Of a DNA stretch of 15,002 nt, positions 5,493 to 13,100 are shown piece by piece (position 1 is the stretch's first letter; every line of letters starts with the position of its first letter). The position numbers were made by a program, and so were the translations under genes. The stretch covers positions 1 through 15,002 of the forward strand of contig JAFWBZ010000366.1 of assembly GCA_017537105.1 (NCBI GenBank). The letters run 5' to 3'. This DNA comes from Clostridia bacterium. Its GTDB lineage: Bacteria > Bacillota > Clostridia > Christensenellales > Aristaeellaceae. The notes beneath the pieces are model-generated. The model was not told the origin of the DNA. It worked only from the letters and a program-made list of their open reading frames with translations, and searched no databases.

Positions 5493-6401
5493 ATGAAGAG
5501 ACTTTTTCTGGCAGCTCTGTGTATGGCATTGGCGATAACCCCGATTCATATGACCAGAGCAGAGGAGGCAGTTGAAACCACAAAAGAAACTACATCCATA
5601 ACAGATCAGGCAGTAGCTCTCTATGATGCAGAAGATTATGATAACGCAGTCCCGCTTCTTCAGGAAGCGGCTGATCAGGGCGACCCTGTTGCACAAAACA
5701 AGCTGGGGAATTGCTATATATCTGGCTGGGGCGTAGAGCAGGATTATGAAGAAGGCCTGAAATGGTATCATCTTGCCGCTGATCAGGGCTATCCCAACAG
5801 TTTAACCAATTTGGGATACTGTTATTATTATGGTGACGGTGTACAGCAAGATTATGAAGAAGCAGTGAAGTACTTCCAGCTTGCTGCTGACCAGGGTTTT
5901 GCTGAGGCACAGGATCACCTTGGCCTGTGTTATGATTATGGTTATGGCGTAGACCAGGATTATGAAAAGGCACTGAAATACTATCAGCTGGCCGCAGATC
6001 AGGGCTTTGTGGACGCACAATACAATTTGGGCAGTATGTATTATCATGGCCTTGGCGTCGAGCAGGATTACCAGAAGGCTATGGAGCTTTACCGGCTGGC
6101 TGCGGATCAGGGAGATGCGCTTGCAATAAACGATATCGGTTGGGCGTATTATAAAGGAGAAGGGGTAGAGCAGGACTATGATCTGGCAGTCAAATATTTC
6201 AAGGAAGCTGCTCAACATGAGAACAGATATGCCCTATTCAACCTTGGAATGTGCTATCAGGATGGTACAGGAGTAGAGAAGGATATCGAAAAAGCCGCAG
6301 AACTTTATCAGAGAGCTCTTGATTACGGGTATGAACCGACTGAGGAAGAGAAGCCCAGGGTGGAAGAAGTACTGGGTAACACACCCCTTGCAAACCCATG
6401 A
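5493..6401 (+). CDS. Exported Sel1-like repeat protein
   Basis: A 302-residue protein with an N-terminal signal peptide ('MKRLFLAALCMALAITPIHM', cleavage likely after 'TRA'). Six or seven Sel1-like repeats of 36 residues follow, each with the core 'AA.LG.CY..G.GV.QDYE.A..YY..AADQG'. These form a TPR-like alpha solenoid used to bind proteins. The repeats start near residue 45 with a degenerate unit and end near 280, followed by a short acidic tail. No lipobox, sortase motif or membrane anchor is seen, so it is probably secreted or cell-wall associated. The gene is lower in GC than its neighbours and lies between a dead recombinase and truncated gene ends, suggesting acquired cargo. The start at 5493 is fixed by GGGAGGAG with a 9-nt spacer. 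Its partner is unknown. Confidence 0.9.
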   Translation: MKRLFLAALCMALAITPIHMTRAEEAVETTKETTSITDQAVALYDAEDYDNAVPLLQEAADQGDPVAQNKLGNCYISGWGVEQDYEEGLKWYHLAADQGYPNSLTNLGYCYYYGDGVQQDYEEAVKYFQLAADQGFAEAQDHLGLCYDYGYGVDQDYEKALKYYQLAADQGFVDAQYNLGSMYYHGLGVEQDYQKAMELYRLAADQGDALAINDIGWAYYKGEGVEQDYDLAVKYFKEAAQHENRYALFNLGMCYQDGTGVEKDIEKAAELYQRALDYGYEPTEEEKPRVEEVLGNTPLANP

Positions 6402-6407
6402 GAAGGA

Positions 6408-6480
6408 ATGACAGCAGAGGAACTGCCAGATGTTACCGGCTTTTCCTTCAATATACCGGAAGGCGTGAAGAACGGAATCT
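6408..6480 (+). pseudogene. Possible truncated 5' end of an unknown gene
   Basis: Seven nt after the Sel1 stop, GAAGGA precedes an ATG that opens with 'MTAEELPDVTGFSFNIPEGV'. This reads like a real protein start or internal segment, but the frame then turns into Arg/Cys-rich, low-quality sequence. It looks like a gene cut short; I cannot name the family with confidence. The right border is approximate. Confidence 0.3.
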
Positions 6481-6533
6481 GTCGCTGTCCGTCGCCGGCG
6501 AGGCACCGGACAGTTGATCGTTGTGCGAGCCAA

Positions 6534-6770
6534 TCAGAATGCCTTGGCGACCCAGGGTGTAATCCCCGCAATGTTGGCGAGGTTCGGTGCTGCCTGGTAT
6601 TGCGGATACTTGCCGATGGCGCTGGCCAGGACCTTGCGGGCGCTGCCCGGTACGGCGTACTGAACTGTCATAGTCGCCGCCCCGGGATCATCCTCGGCAT
6701 TGATGATACTGTACTTGGCATGCTGTTTCAATCGCTCTCCCAATAGTGCCCTGACTGAAGAAAACGACAG
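6534..6770 (-). pseudogene. Truncated minus-strand gene fragment
   Basis: On the minus strand a frame ending at 6534 encodes 'LGERLKQHAKYSII', 'GAATMTVQYAVPGSARKVLA', 'SAIGKYPQYQAAPNLANIAG' and ends 'PWVAKAF'. Codon use is GC-rich in third positions, as in true genes here. From memory it resembles proteins loosely annotated as virulence-related in Clostridial mobile elements, but this is a weak recollection. The frame extends to 6815, where the first residues overlap the promoter of the FAD gene and have no ribosome site. Both ends therefore look lost. Treat as a remnant. Confidence 0.4.
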
Positions 6771-6780
6771 GTTCTGACAA

Positions 6781-6809
6781 TTGCGCCAACACTTTTCATG
6801 TGATAAAAT
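6781..6809 (+). promoter_or_regulatory. Extended -10 promoter of the FAD oxidoreductase gene
   Basis: TAAAAT at 6804-6809 preceded by TGa (6801-6803), with a weak -35 TTGCGC at 6781-6786 and a 17-nt spacer. The start is expected near 6816, leaving a leader of about 43 nt. Confidence 0.5.
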
Positions 6810-6858
6810 TGGCATACAGATTGATGGCTGTTTTTTTGAGCAGGGTGGAGGCCGTTTT

Positions 6859-8244
6859 ATGAAGTTGGGATCAATCCAATTGCCGATAATAAAGCATTAT
6901 TCTTGTGACGTTCTTGTCGCAGGCGGAGGCGTTGCAGGCATTTCCGCCGCCTGCTCGGCGGCGCGGAACGGAGCCTCCGTCATACTCGCGGAGCGTGACG
7001 GATGTTTGGGGGGCACGGCCTCGGTCGGGCTGGTTGGGCCGTTTATGTCCGCTTTCGATCCACAGGGTAAGCGTCAGGTCATTCGCGGTTTTATGGATGA
7101 ATTGGTTGCGCGCATGGTGGAAAAGGGCGGAGCGATCCACCCGCGGGATTGTCATGGCGGAGACGGCTATAGCGCATTCCGCGTCAAGGGACATATTGGC
7201 GTAACACCGTTCGATCCGGAATGCCTGAAGGAGACCGCTGAGGAACTCTGTGAACACTATCACGTCAAACTGATCTACCATATGCTGCTCGTGTCCTGTG
7301 AAAGCGACAATGGGCGCGTCAGCAAAGCGTTCTTTGCGACCAAGAACGGAATCTATGAGATCTGCGCAAAAGCGTATATCGACTGTACGGGGGATGCAGA
7401 TTTGGCCGTCGCGGCTGGCGCGGAGACCGTATATGGGGACGAAAACGGAAGAACGCAGGTTGCCTCCATCTTCTTTATGATCGACGGTGTCAATCGGGGT
7501 CGCCTTGAGGCGTTTGTGGGACGGCATCCCGAGGAGACCGAAAAGCGACAGCGTTACCTGGAGGATGTCGTTGAGAAGGCAATCGCGGACGGCACATTCC
7601 CCTGCGGAAGAAGTCGTGTTTCCGCCTTTGAAAGCGTCAACGGAATCTGGCGTGTGAATATGACACAATACGACGAGCCTGCCGATCTGGTCGATCCGGA
7701 GGACGTTACGGCAGCTGAAATCGCCTGCAGAAAGCAGATCCAGCCGCTTATGACATTCCTGAAGGAGCATGTGCCCGGGTTTGAACACATCCGACTGCTC
7801 TGCTCGGCAAATGCGCTCGGCATTCGGGAGAGCAGGAGGATCGTCGGAGAGTACACGCTCACCATCGAAGATATGGCTGGAGGCGCGAGGTTTGAGGATG
7901 CGATATGCACGGTCGGAAGCGCCGTGGACTTCCATGGAACCGCAAAACCCGACGGCTCGTATGACGGGGCGTACTATATTTCCGGCGATGCCTGTGCCGA
8001 GATCCCGTTTCGTTGCCTGCTTCCCAGAAAAACCGTAAACCTTGCGGTAGCCGGTCGGTGCTTATCCGCGGATCAGCTGGCACACAGTGCGGTGCGCGTC
8101 ATGCCGCCATGCATCGCAATGGGACAAGCCGCCGGAACGGCAGCCGCCATGTCAGTCCGAAACGGGCAGGATCTTCGCCAGCTTGATTCTCAGGCGCTTC
8201 GAGCGCAGCTTATTGCCGACGGCGTGGCGCTCGAAGGGGTTTGA
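6859..8244 (+). CDS. FAD-dependent oxidoreductase (FAD_oxidored type)
   Basis: A 461-residue soluble flavoprotein. The N-terminal Rossmann fold has the dinucleotide motif 'VAGGGVAG' (Gly22, Gly24, Gly27) and Glu45 at the end of strand two for the ribose, followed by 'CLGGTASVGLVGPF'. 'YIDCTGDADLAVAAGAE' lies mid-protein, and the C-terminal FAD-contact segment is 'GRCLSADQLAHSAVRVMPPC' then 'IAMGQAAGTAAAMS'. These are hallmarks of the PF12831-type family, whose members oxidise or reduce varied small molecules; the substrate is not evident. The longer ORF begins at 6781, but that ATG lies in the promoter, and GGTGGAGG at 6844-6851 with a 7-nt spacer supports 6859. No signal peptide. The gene stands alone and converges with the PAP2 gene. 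Confidence 0.9.
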   Translation: MKLGSIQLPIIKHYSCDVLVAGGGVAGISAACSAARNGASVILAERDGCLGGTASVGLVGPFMSAFDPQGKRQVIRGFMDELVARMVEKGGAIHPRDCHGGDGYSAFRVKGHIGVTPFDPECLKETAEELCEHYHVKLIYHMLLVSCESDNGRVSKAFFATKNGIYEICAKAYIDCTGDADLAVAAGAETVYGDENGRTQVASIFFMIDGVNRGRLEAFVGRHPEETEKRQRYLEDVVEKAIADGTFPCGRSRVSAFESVNGIWRVNMTQYDEPADLVDPEDVTAAEIACRKQIQPLMTFLKEHVPGFEHIRLLCSANALGIRESRRIVGEYTLTIEDMAGGARFEDAICTVGSAVDFHGTAKPDGSYDGAYYISGDACAEIPFRCLLPRKTVNLAVAGRCLSADQLAHSAVRVMPPCIAMGQAAGTAAAMSVRNGQDLRQLDSQALRAQLIADGVALEGV

Positions 8245-8418
8245 TTGATTCCGCCTCGCCTCTCAAACCCGGATACGTTGGTACGCTGAATTGCCGCAGT
8301 AATCAGGAAATTTAAGCATTGCTCTATCCTGTCGAGGTTTCAGGTGATATAGAAAAGAGCATGGTTGCCAACCCGGATATCGCTCAATTTTTCCCAGCCC
8401 TCCTGAGAGTAGAATAAA
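8245..8418. other. Intergenic stretch with a short open-frame remnant
   Basis: After the FAD gene, a plus-strand frame from about 8316 to 8416 reads 'ALLYPVEVSGDIEKSM' then 'VANPDIAQFFPALLRVE' before a stop. It looks like the tail of a protein but has no upstream coding part, as an in-frame stop lies at 8313-8315. It may be a gene scrap. No terminator is evident for the FAD gene other than the hairpin at 8419-8465. Confidence 0.25.
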
Positions 8419-8465
8419 GTCTGAACAGGTGTCGCGGGAACTGTTCCCATGGCACCTGTTCAGAC
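8419..8465 (-). terminator. Long nested hairpin, likely terminator of the PAP2 gene
   Basis: GTCTGAACAGGTG (8419-8431) pairs perfectly with CACCTGTTCAGAC (8453-8465). A second palindrome, GGGAAC-t-GTTCCC (8436-8448), sits inside. On the minus strand the stem is followed by TTTATTCT, so it fits an intrinsic terminator for the PAP2 gene, whose stop is 23 nt away. On the plus strand the following ATAATAG is a poor U-tract. Confidence 0.65.
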
Positions 8466-8488
8466 ATAATAGTCAATTTGCCGCAGAG

Positions 8489-9445
8489 TCACCGGGAAGT
8501 GGGCTCCGATCTCATTTCCAGGCGCGTTGCCAACAGGGGAAACAGAAAAACGACATAGAACATTTGAATGAAGCAGGAGAGCGTGGTGCCGGCAAAGCCG
8601 GGTATCCACGCTTTGATGAGCGGAGCGAGAATCAGGCTGACCACGTAATAGCTCATGAGGCCAATAACAGCTCGTGTCAGCTTCCGTGTCAGGGGGACAT
8701 CGGTGGAAAAGCCCACATAACGACGCTCCAGAACCCAGCCGACCAGGAAGGCAATGCAGTATCCTACCCCTTTGAAGGTGTCGTTCGCCATTTTCGAGCC
8801 GTCCACAATCAGCTTTCCTTCCACGTCAAAGTCCTCAGGATAAGGCTTGAGCGCGGCGTAAAGGGCCACGGCGGCGCAAAGGACCGCGCCGACACAGACC
8901 ACGAGCCAGTCCTTTTCCGGATTCTTCGCGACCCATTGCATGAGCTTCAATGTCAGCCACAACACGAGCAGCCCGGCGCCCATGCCGACCAGCACGTCCT
9001 GCGGCGTATGGACGCCGAGATAGATTCGGCTGAAGGCTACGAGTGCCACCACAACGCCCAGCACTGCGCGAAGGGGCTTGGGCAGATCTGCCCGCATGGC
9101 GCCGCCGCCAAACACCGTCGCGGCGTTCATCGTGTGCCCGCTTGGGAAGGAATAACCAGTCGCGGTGGTCATGGCGTTTCCATGGGGCAGTATGCGCGCA
9201 TCCCTGATCCAGGGCCGATAGGCACAAACGGTCACCTTCAGTGCGCCGTTGACCAGTCGGTTGCCGCTCCAGCCCGCCATCAGATAAGTGCCCAGTTCCT
9301 TGCTGACGCTCCAGTAAAGAATCGCCATGATGACGATTACAGAGTTCAGCTCGCCCAAAAAGGTCATCTTGGACAGAAAATCCGCCAATATCCCGCCCGC
9401 TCCGTTCCTGAATTCCTGCAGCCGCAGAAGAATCTGAATATCCAT
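8489..9445 (-). CDS. PAP2-family membrane phosphatase
   Basis: A 318-residue polytopic membrane protein of the PAP2 (lipid phosphatase/phosphotransferase) family. All three catalytic motifs are present: K-x6-RP at Lys70-Arg77-Pro78 ('KVTVCAYRP'), PSGH at 101-104, and SR-x5-H-x3-D at Ser139-Asp150 ('SRIYLGVHTPQD'). His104 and His146 should be the acid and the nucleophile. About eight hydrophobic segments cover residues 30 to 310, with the motif loops on the outer face as in relatives that act on undecaprenyl pyrophosphate or phosphatidyl phosphates. The C-terminal half beyond residue 160 adds extra helices typical of larger Bacillota members. GAAGGAG lies about 8 nt before the ATG. The gene is alone on the minus strand and ends at a hairpin. 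The exact lipid substrate is unknown. Confidence 0.92.
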   Translation of the reverse strand: MDIQILLRLQEFRNGAGGILADFLSKMTFLGELNSVIVIMAILYWSVSKELGTYLMAGWSGNRLVNGALKVTVCAYRPWIRDARILPHGNAMTTATGYSFPSGHTMNAATVFGGGAMRADLPKPLRAVLGVVVALVAFSRIYLGVHTPQDVLVGMGAGLLVLWLTLKLMQWVAKNPEKDWLVVCVGAVLCAAVALYAALKPYPEDFDVEGKLIVDGSKMANDTFKGVGYCIAFLVGWVLERRYVGFSTDVPLTRKLTRAVIGLMSYYVVSLILAPLIKAWIPGFAGTTLSCFIQMFYVVFLFPLLATRLEMRSEPTSR

Positions 9446-9816
9446 AAGCGCTCCTTCGTAAACCTGTAGTCATGCGACATGTTCCAATTCCAGATGATCC
9501 GACGAATTCAATGTATCACAAAACAGGGACTTATGGAAGTGGTTATTCGATATATATCCTGAAAACCCTGCATGGTCTGCCCGTGCAATACATTGAACGA
9601 CGGCTTTGCGATACTGCACCAGTCGAAATGACGGCCACGGGCTTTTCCTATGTGATTGTAGCACTTTTTGCTCCACCTTTTTCGCTACCGGGGAGAATGT
9701 CCAAGTAGTATCTGATTACGATCTCAATTTCCATTTTGAATTCACATCGTCGAGTGCTTCGGTTTCATTTGAGTGCATTGGATGCATGACGGGACAGATG
9801 TCGGATAGGACAACCC

Positions 9817-9859
9817 TGCACAGCAATTTTAATACAAAGTTGCTGTGCATTTTCTTTTG
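9817..9859 (+). terminator. Perfect intrinsic terminator without an obvious gene
   Basis: TGCACAGCAA (9817-9826) pairs with TTGCTGTGCA (9840-9849) with no mismatch, a 13-nt loop, then TTTTCTTTTG. The U-tract is only on the plus strand, so it ends a plus-strand transcript starting somewhere after 9446. Confidence 0.8.
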
Positions 9860-9958
9860 CCATTATATGCAGTTTTGAGGGTTGAGAGGGCTTGGAAGTG
9901 TGCATTTTTGCGTCATAGACGCCAGATTATGCAAATCCTTTAGTTTAGTGAAGCAAAT

Positions 9959-10018
9959 AGGGCCTTCCCCAACGGGCCGAAATCACCTCATTTTGCCCCG
10001 GATGGGGCCTAAGGCCCT
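9959..10018. repeat. Nested GC-rich inverted repeats
   Basis: AGGGCCTT (9959-9966) pairs with AAGGCCCT (10011-10018). Inside, GCCCC-GGAT-GGGGC (9995-10008) forms a tight tetraloop hairpin, and GGGCCT-A-AGGCCC (about 10005-10017) forms a competing palindrome. The arms can therefore fold in at least two exclusive ways. The plus strand continues GTTTGTTATG, a weak U-tract. A terminator or structured RNA end is possible. Confidence 0.5.
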
Positions 10019-10106
10019 GTTTGTTATGAAAGCTCTCGAAATACCAGAATTAACTTTATAGTCATATTTCAGTCTAAAACAGCCCCAAATAGGCCGTTTT
10101 AAGGCC

Positions 10107-10146
10107 AAAAACACAAGTGACACAAGCCTGTGACACAAGTGTTTTT
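10107..10146 (-). repeat. Inverted and direct repeat after the kinase gene
   Basis: AAAAACAC (10107-10114) pairs with GTGTTTTT (10139-10146). Between them GTGACACAAG occurs twice as a direct repeat (10117-10126 and 10130-10139, 13-nt period). Read on the minus strand, 48 nt after the kinase stop, the A-tract/U-tract arms could act as a weak terminator. Confidence 0.4.
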
Positions 10147-10193
10147 GAAGAATAGGTTAAGCACTTTTTCAATTCAAAATAGACTACCTTTTT

Positions 10194-13100
10194 CTATGAG
10201 GCGATCAGGCTCTCCAGCGTCGCAAACAGCTGCTCTGGTTCGACCGGCTTTGACAGATATGCATTTAATCCCGCCTGCATGCTACGTTGGACATCTTCAT
10301 CAAAAGCATTGGCGGTAAGCGCTATAATCGGAATCGTCTGCGAGTCCGGGCGCTCCATGGATCGGATCGCCATTGTTGCCTCCAGTCCATCCATTTCTGG
10401 CATCCTCATATCCATCAGAATGGCGTCGTAATAGCCTGGCTCGTGGGCACTGAACAGATCGACGGCAATTCTGCCGTTTTCGGCAACATCCACTTCGATT
10501 TCTCGCATCGTCAGCACCATCATCATGATCTCGGCATTGACAGCGACATCCTCGGCAAGCAGGATTCTACGGCCCTTCAGATCGACGGTCTTCTTCGCCA
10601 GCGCCTCGTTTTTGCGTCGGAAAGCCTCGCGGAACTCATCCATCACGCTGCCCGCGAACAATGGCTTGGGTACAAAGGTATCTACGCCCGCGCCCCTTGC
10701 CTCGTCCGCAATGTCATCCCAGTTGAAGGATGTAAGAATGATGATGGGCGTGTCATGTCCAACGATCGAACGGATCTGTCGCGTCGTTTCGATGCCGTCC
10801 ATTTCCGGCATCCGCCAGTCCACGAGAATCAGATCATAATCCCCGCGACGGCCATGCCGGATTCTGACCTTGTCGATACCTTCCCACCCTGACTCCGCCG
10901 ACTCACAGGTAATGCCAATCTGCCCGAGGACGATTTCCGCATGTTCCAATGCAATCCTGTCATCATCGATGATCAAAACGCTCATGTCATGGGGGTTGAG
11001 ATCGCCCGCCTCCGGCGCGGTGCGCTTTCGGTTGGTTTCATCCAGCGTAACCGTAACAATAAAGGTTGTGCCGATGCCTTTTTCACTTTCCACATCGATG
11101 TGACCGTTCATCAGTTCAACAATGCTTTTCGTGATCGGCATTCCCAGACCGGTACTTCCGTATCTGTTTGTGGAGGAGGAGTCCTCTTGACTGAACGCAT
11201 CGAAAATATGCGGTATGAATTCCTTGCTCATCCCAATGCCGGTATCCCGGAAGGTCAGGCGGATGGTAGCCTTGCCCTCAAACCGCTTGCCTTCTTCGAT
11301 AAGGAAGGTTACGGTTCCGCCCTCCGGCGTGAACTTCACCGCATTGCCAAGAATATTGAGCATCACCTGTTTCAACTTCATGGCATCGCCGATATAGTAT
11401 TCGTCGATTTTCCCAATGATTCTGCATTCATAATGCAGGCCCTTGTCACGACACTGGCCGCTGATCATATTGTTGACCTGTTCAAGGCTCTTGGAGAAAG
11501 AGAACTCTTCCTTTTTGATGACCATTCGCCCTGACTCTATGCGGGACATATCCAGAATGTCGTTAATGATGCCCAGCAGATGATGGGCGGACGCATCAAC
11601 CTTTCCGAGATACTCTTTGACCTTGTCTGAAGCGGTAGGATCGTTCATCGCGATATTGTTCAGACCGATGATGGCGTTCATGGGCGTGCGGATCTCATGG
11701 CTCATATTGGAGAGAAACGCCGTCTTTGCCCGGTTTGCGTCCTCTGCGCTGTCCAGCGCGTCGCTGAGTGCCCGCTGCTGTGCCATGGAGTGACGCATCT
11801 CTTCGTCGATATCCGAGAAGCCCACGCCGATCGCATGGACCAGGTGATCCTTGCGGCCCTCCGGATGACGAACTCCCGCCATTCGCAGCAGGGAATAGGT
11901 TTCCTTCCCGTCATGCAGTTCAAGGAATCGAAAAGAGATGATCTGCTGCTTCCTCAACGCGGACCGGATGTTCTCTGGCTGAATAAAAGCCAGGTATCCT
12001 TCCCGATACTGTTCCGCAACGTGATTGTAGGCAAACGCGGTGAAATCGCGGACGAAGGGAAAAGACGCACCCAGCGCAGGCGCTTCACTGAATCTCGGAT
12101 CATTGCGATAGCATACCGCTACATCCTTATCCAAATCAACATAGTAGACACTTCTGTAGTCGGACGCGAGCGCTGTGATCATTTTATCCTGCTGTTCCTT
12201 CAGAGCCTGCTGCTCCAGCAGCAGCTCCTTCTCTTTCAGGCGGGCTTTGTTCCGGCGGTTGTCCCGGAAAAGAAGGAAAAATACCAGTGCGGCGACAGCG
12301 AAAATGATGCCCCCGAACAGAGCCATGTGATCCCGTAGCGCATCCACAAACCCGTATTCGTACAGCCCGGATGTATAGCGAAAGGAGATATTCTGAGCGT
12401 AATCGCCTCCCAGGATATTGATGCCCCGGTTGAGCAGCTTCAAAAGCCCCTCATTGCCGATTTCAACGCCAAAGCAGCGATCATCACTGTGTGTGGCCTG
12501 ATGCATGGACAGCCCTTCATACCGACTGTTTCGAAGGATGTCATTTGCCCGCAGGCCGTTGAGCGTCGTTGCGCCTGCCTCGCCGGAGAGCACCGCTGCA
12601 AGACAAGCGTCAATAGAGGGATAAAGCGTGATTTCCGCATCCGGATAATGGGTACGCACGTAATAGTACTGCATGCGGTTGTTCTCATTCACCGCAAACG
12701 TTTTTATCCTATCGTCGCTGTATTCTCCACGAAAGACCAGTTCCATTGAGGCGGAAGCTGCCGCACGGGACTGGTAAATACCGTTCTCCTCTGAGTAATA
12801 CAGTCCTCCGCCCACCGGGAAAGCGGCGTCGATTTCACCCGCGCTCATCGCTGCGATCATATTGTCGTAGCTTGAGAAGCCCGAATATGTGATAGCGATA
12901 TGATCGATTCCAAGTGCCTTGAGGAGATCCGGCATATAATCCCGGATTAACCCCGTGACCTGCCCCTGCCTGTCGGTATCGCTGTAAGGCAGATAGTGCT
13001 CCAAATAGCCGATGTGAAGTGTATCGTGCGCCGCGAGCCATTCCCTCTCTTTTTCCGAGAACGCCCGCGCTTTGACGCTGACGCCATAATACCTGGCTCT

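Larger units (their letters stand above)
9446..10193. other. Gene-poor 748-nt region
   Basis: Between the divergent upstream end of the PAP2 gene and the 3' end of the sensor kinase no ORF convinces. Plus-strand frames at 9472-9708 and 9606-9878 and a minus-strand frame at 9470-9676 are short, overlap each other, lack ribosome sites and have mixed codon use; the second even runs through a terminator. The region is AT-richer than its surroundings up to about 9950. It holds an orphan terminator (9817-9859) and inverted-repeat clusters (9959-10018 and 10107-10146). It may contain a small RNA or a decayed gene. Confidence 0.6.

Noticed and set aside
6871..7935. 354-residue minus-strand ORF opposite the FAD oxidoreductase
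   Set aside because: It lies wholly inside a clearly recognised flavoprotein gene, has no ribosome site, and its His/Arg-rich composition is typical of an antisense shadow in GC-rich DNA.
8429..9469. 346-residue plus-strand ORF opposite the PAP2 gene
   Set aside because: The minus strand has all three PAP2 motifs. This ORF begins inside the terminator hairpin and reads as antisense.
9472..9878. Small overlapping ORFs of 68-90 residues in the gap before the kinase
   Set aside because: They overlap on both strands, lack ribosome sites, and one reads through a perfect terminator, so none was called as a gene.
10107..10146. Repeats as a CRISPR array
   Set aside because: There are only two 10-bp copies with a 3-nt gap, far too short for repeat-spacer units. 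No array or cas gene is visible anywhere in the window.
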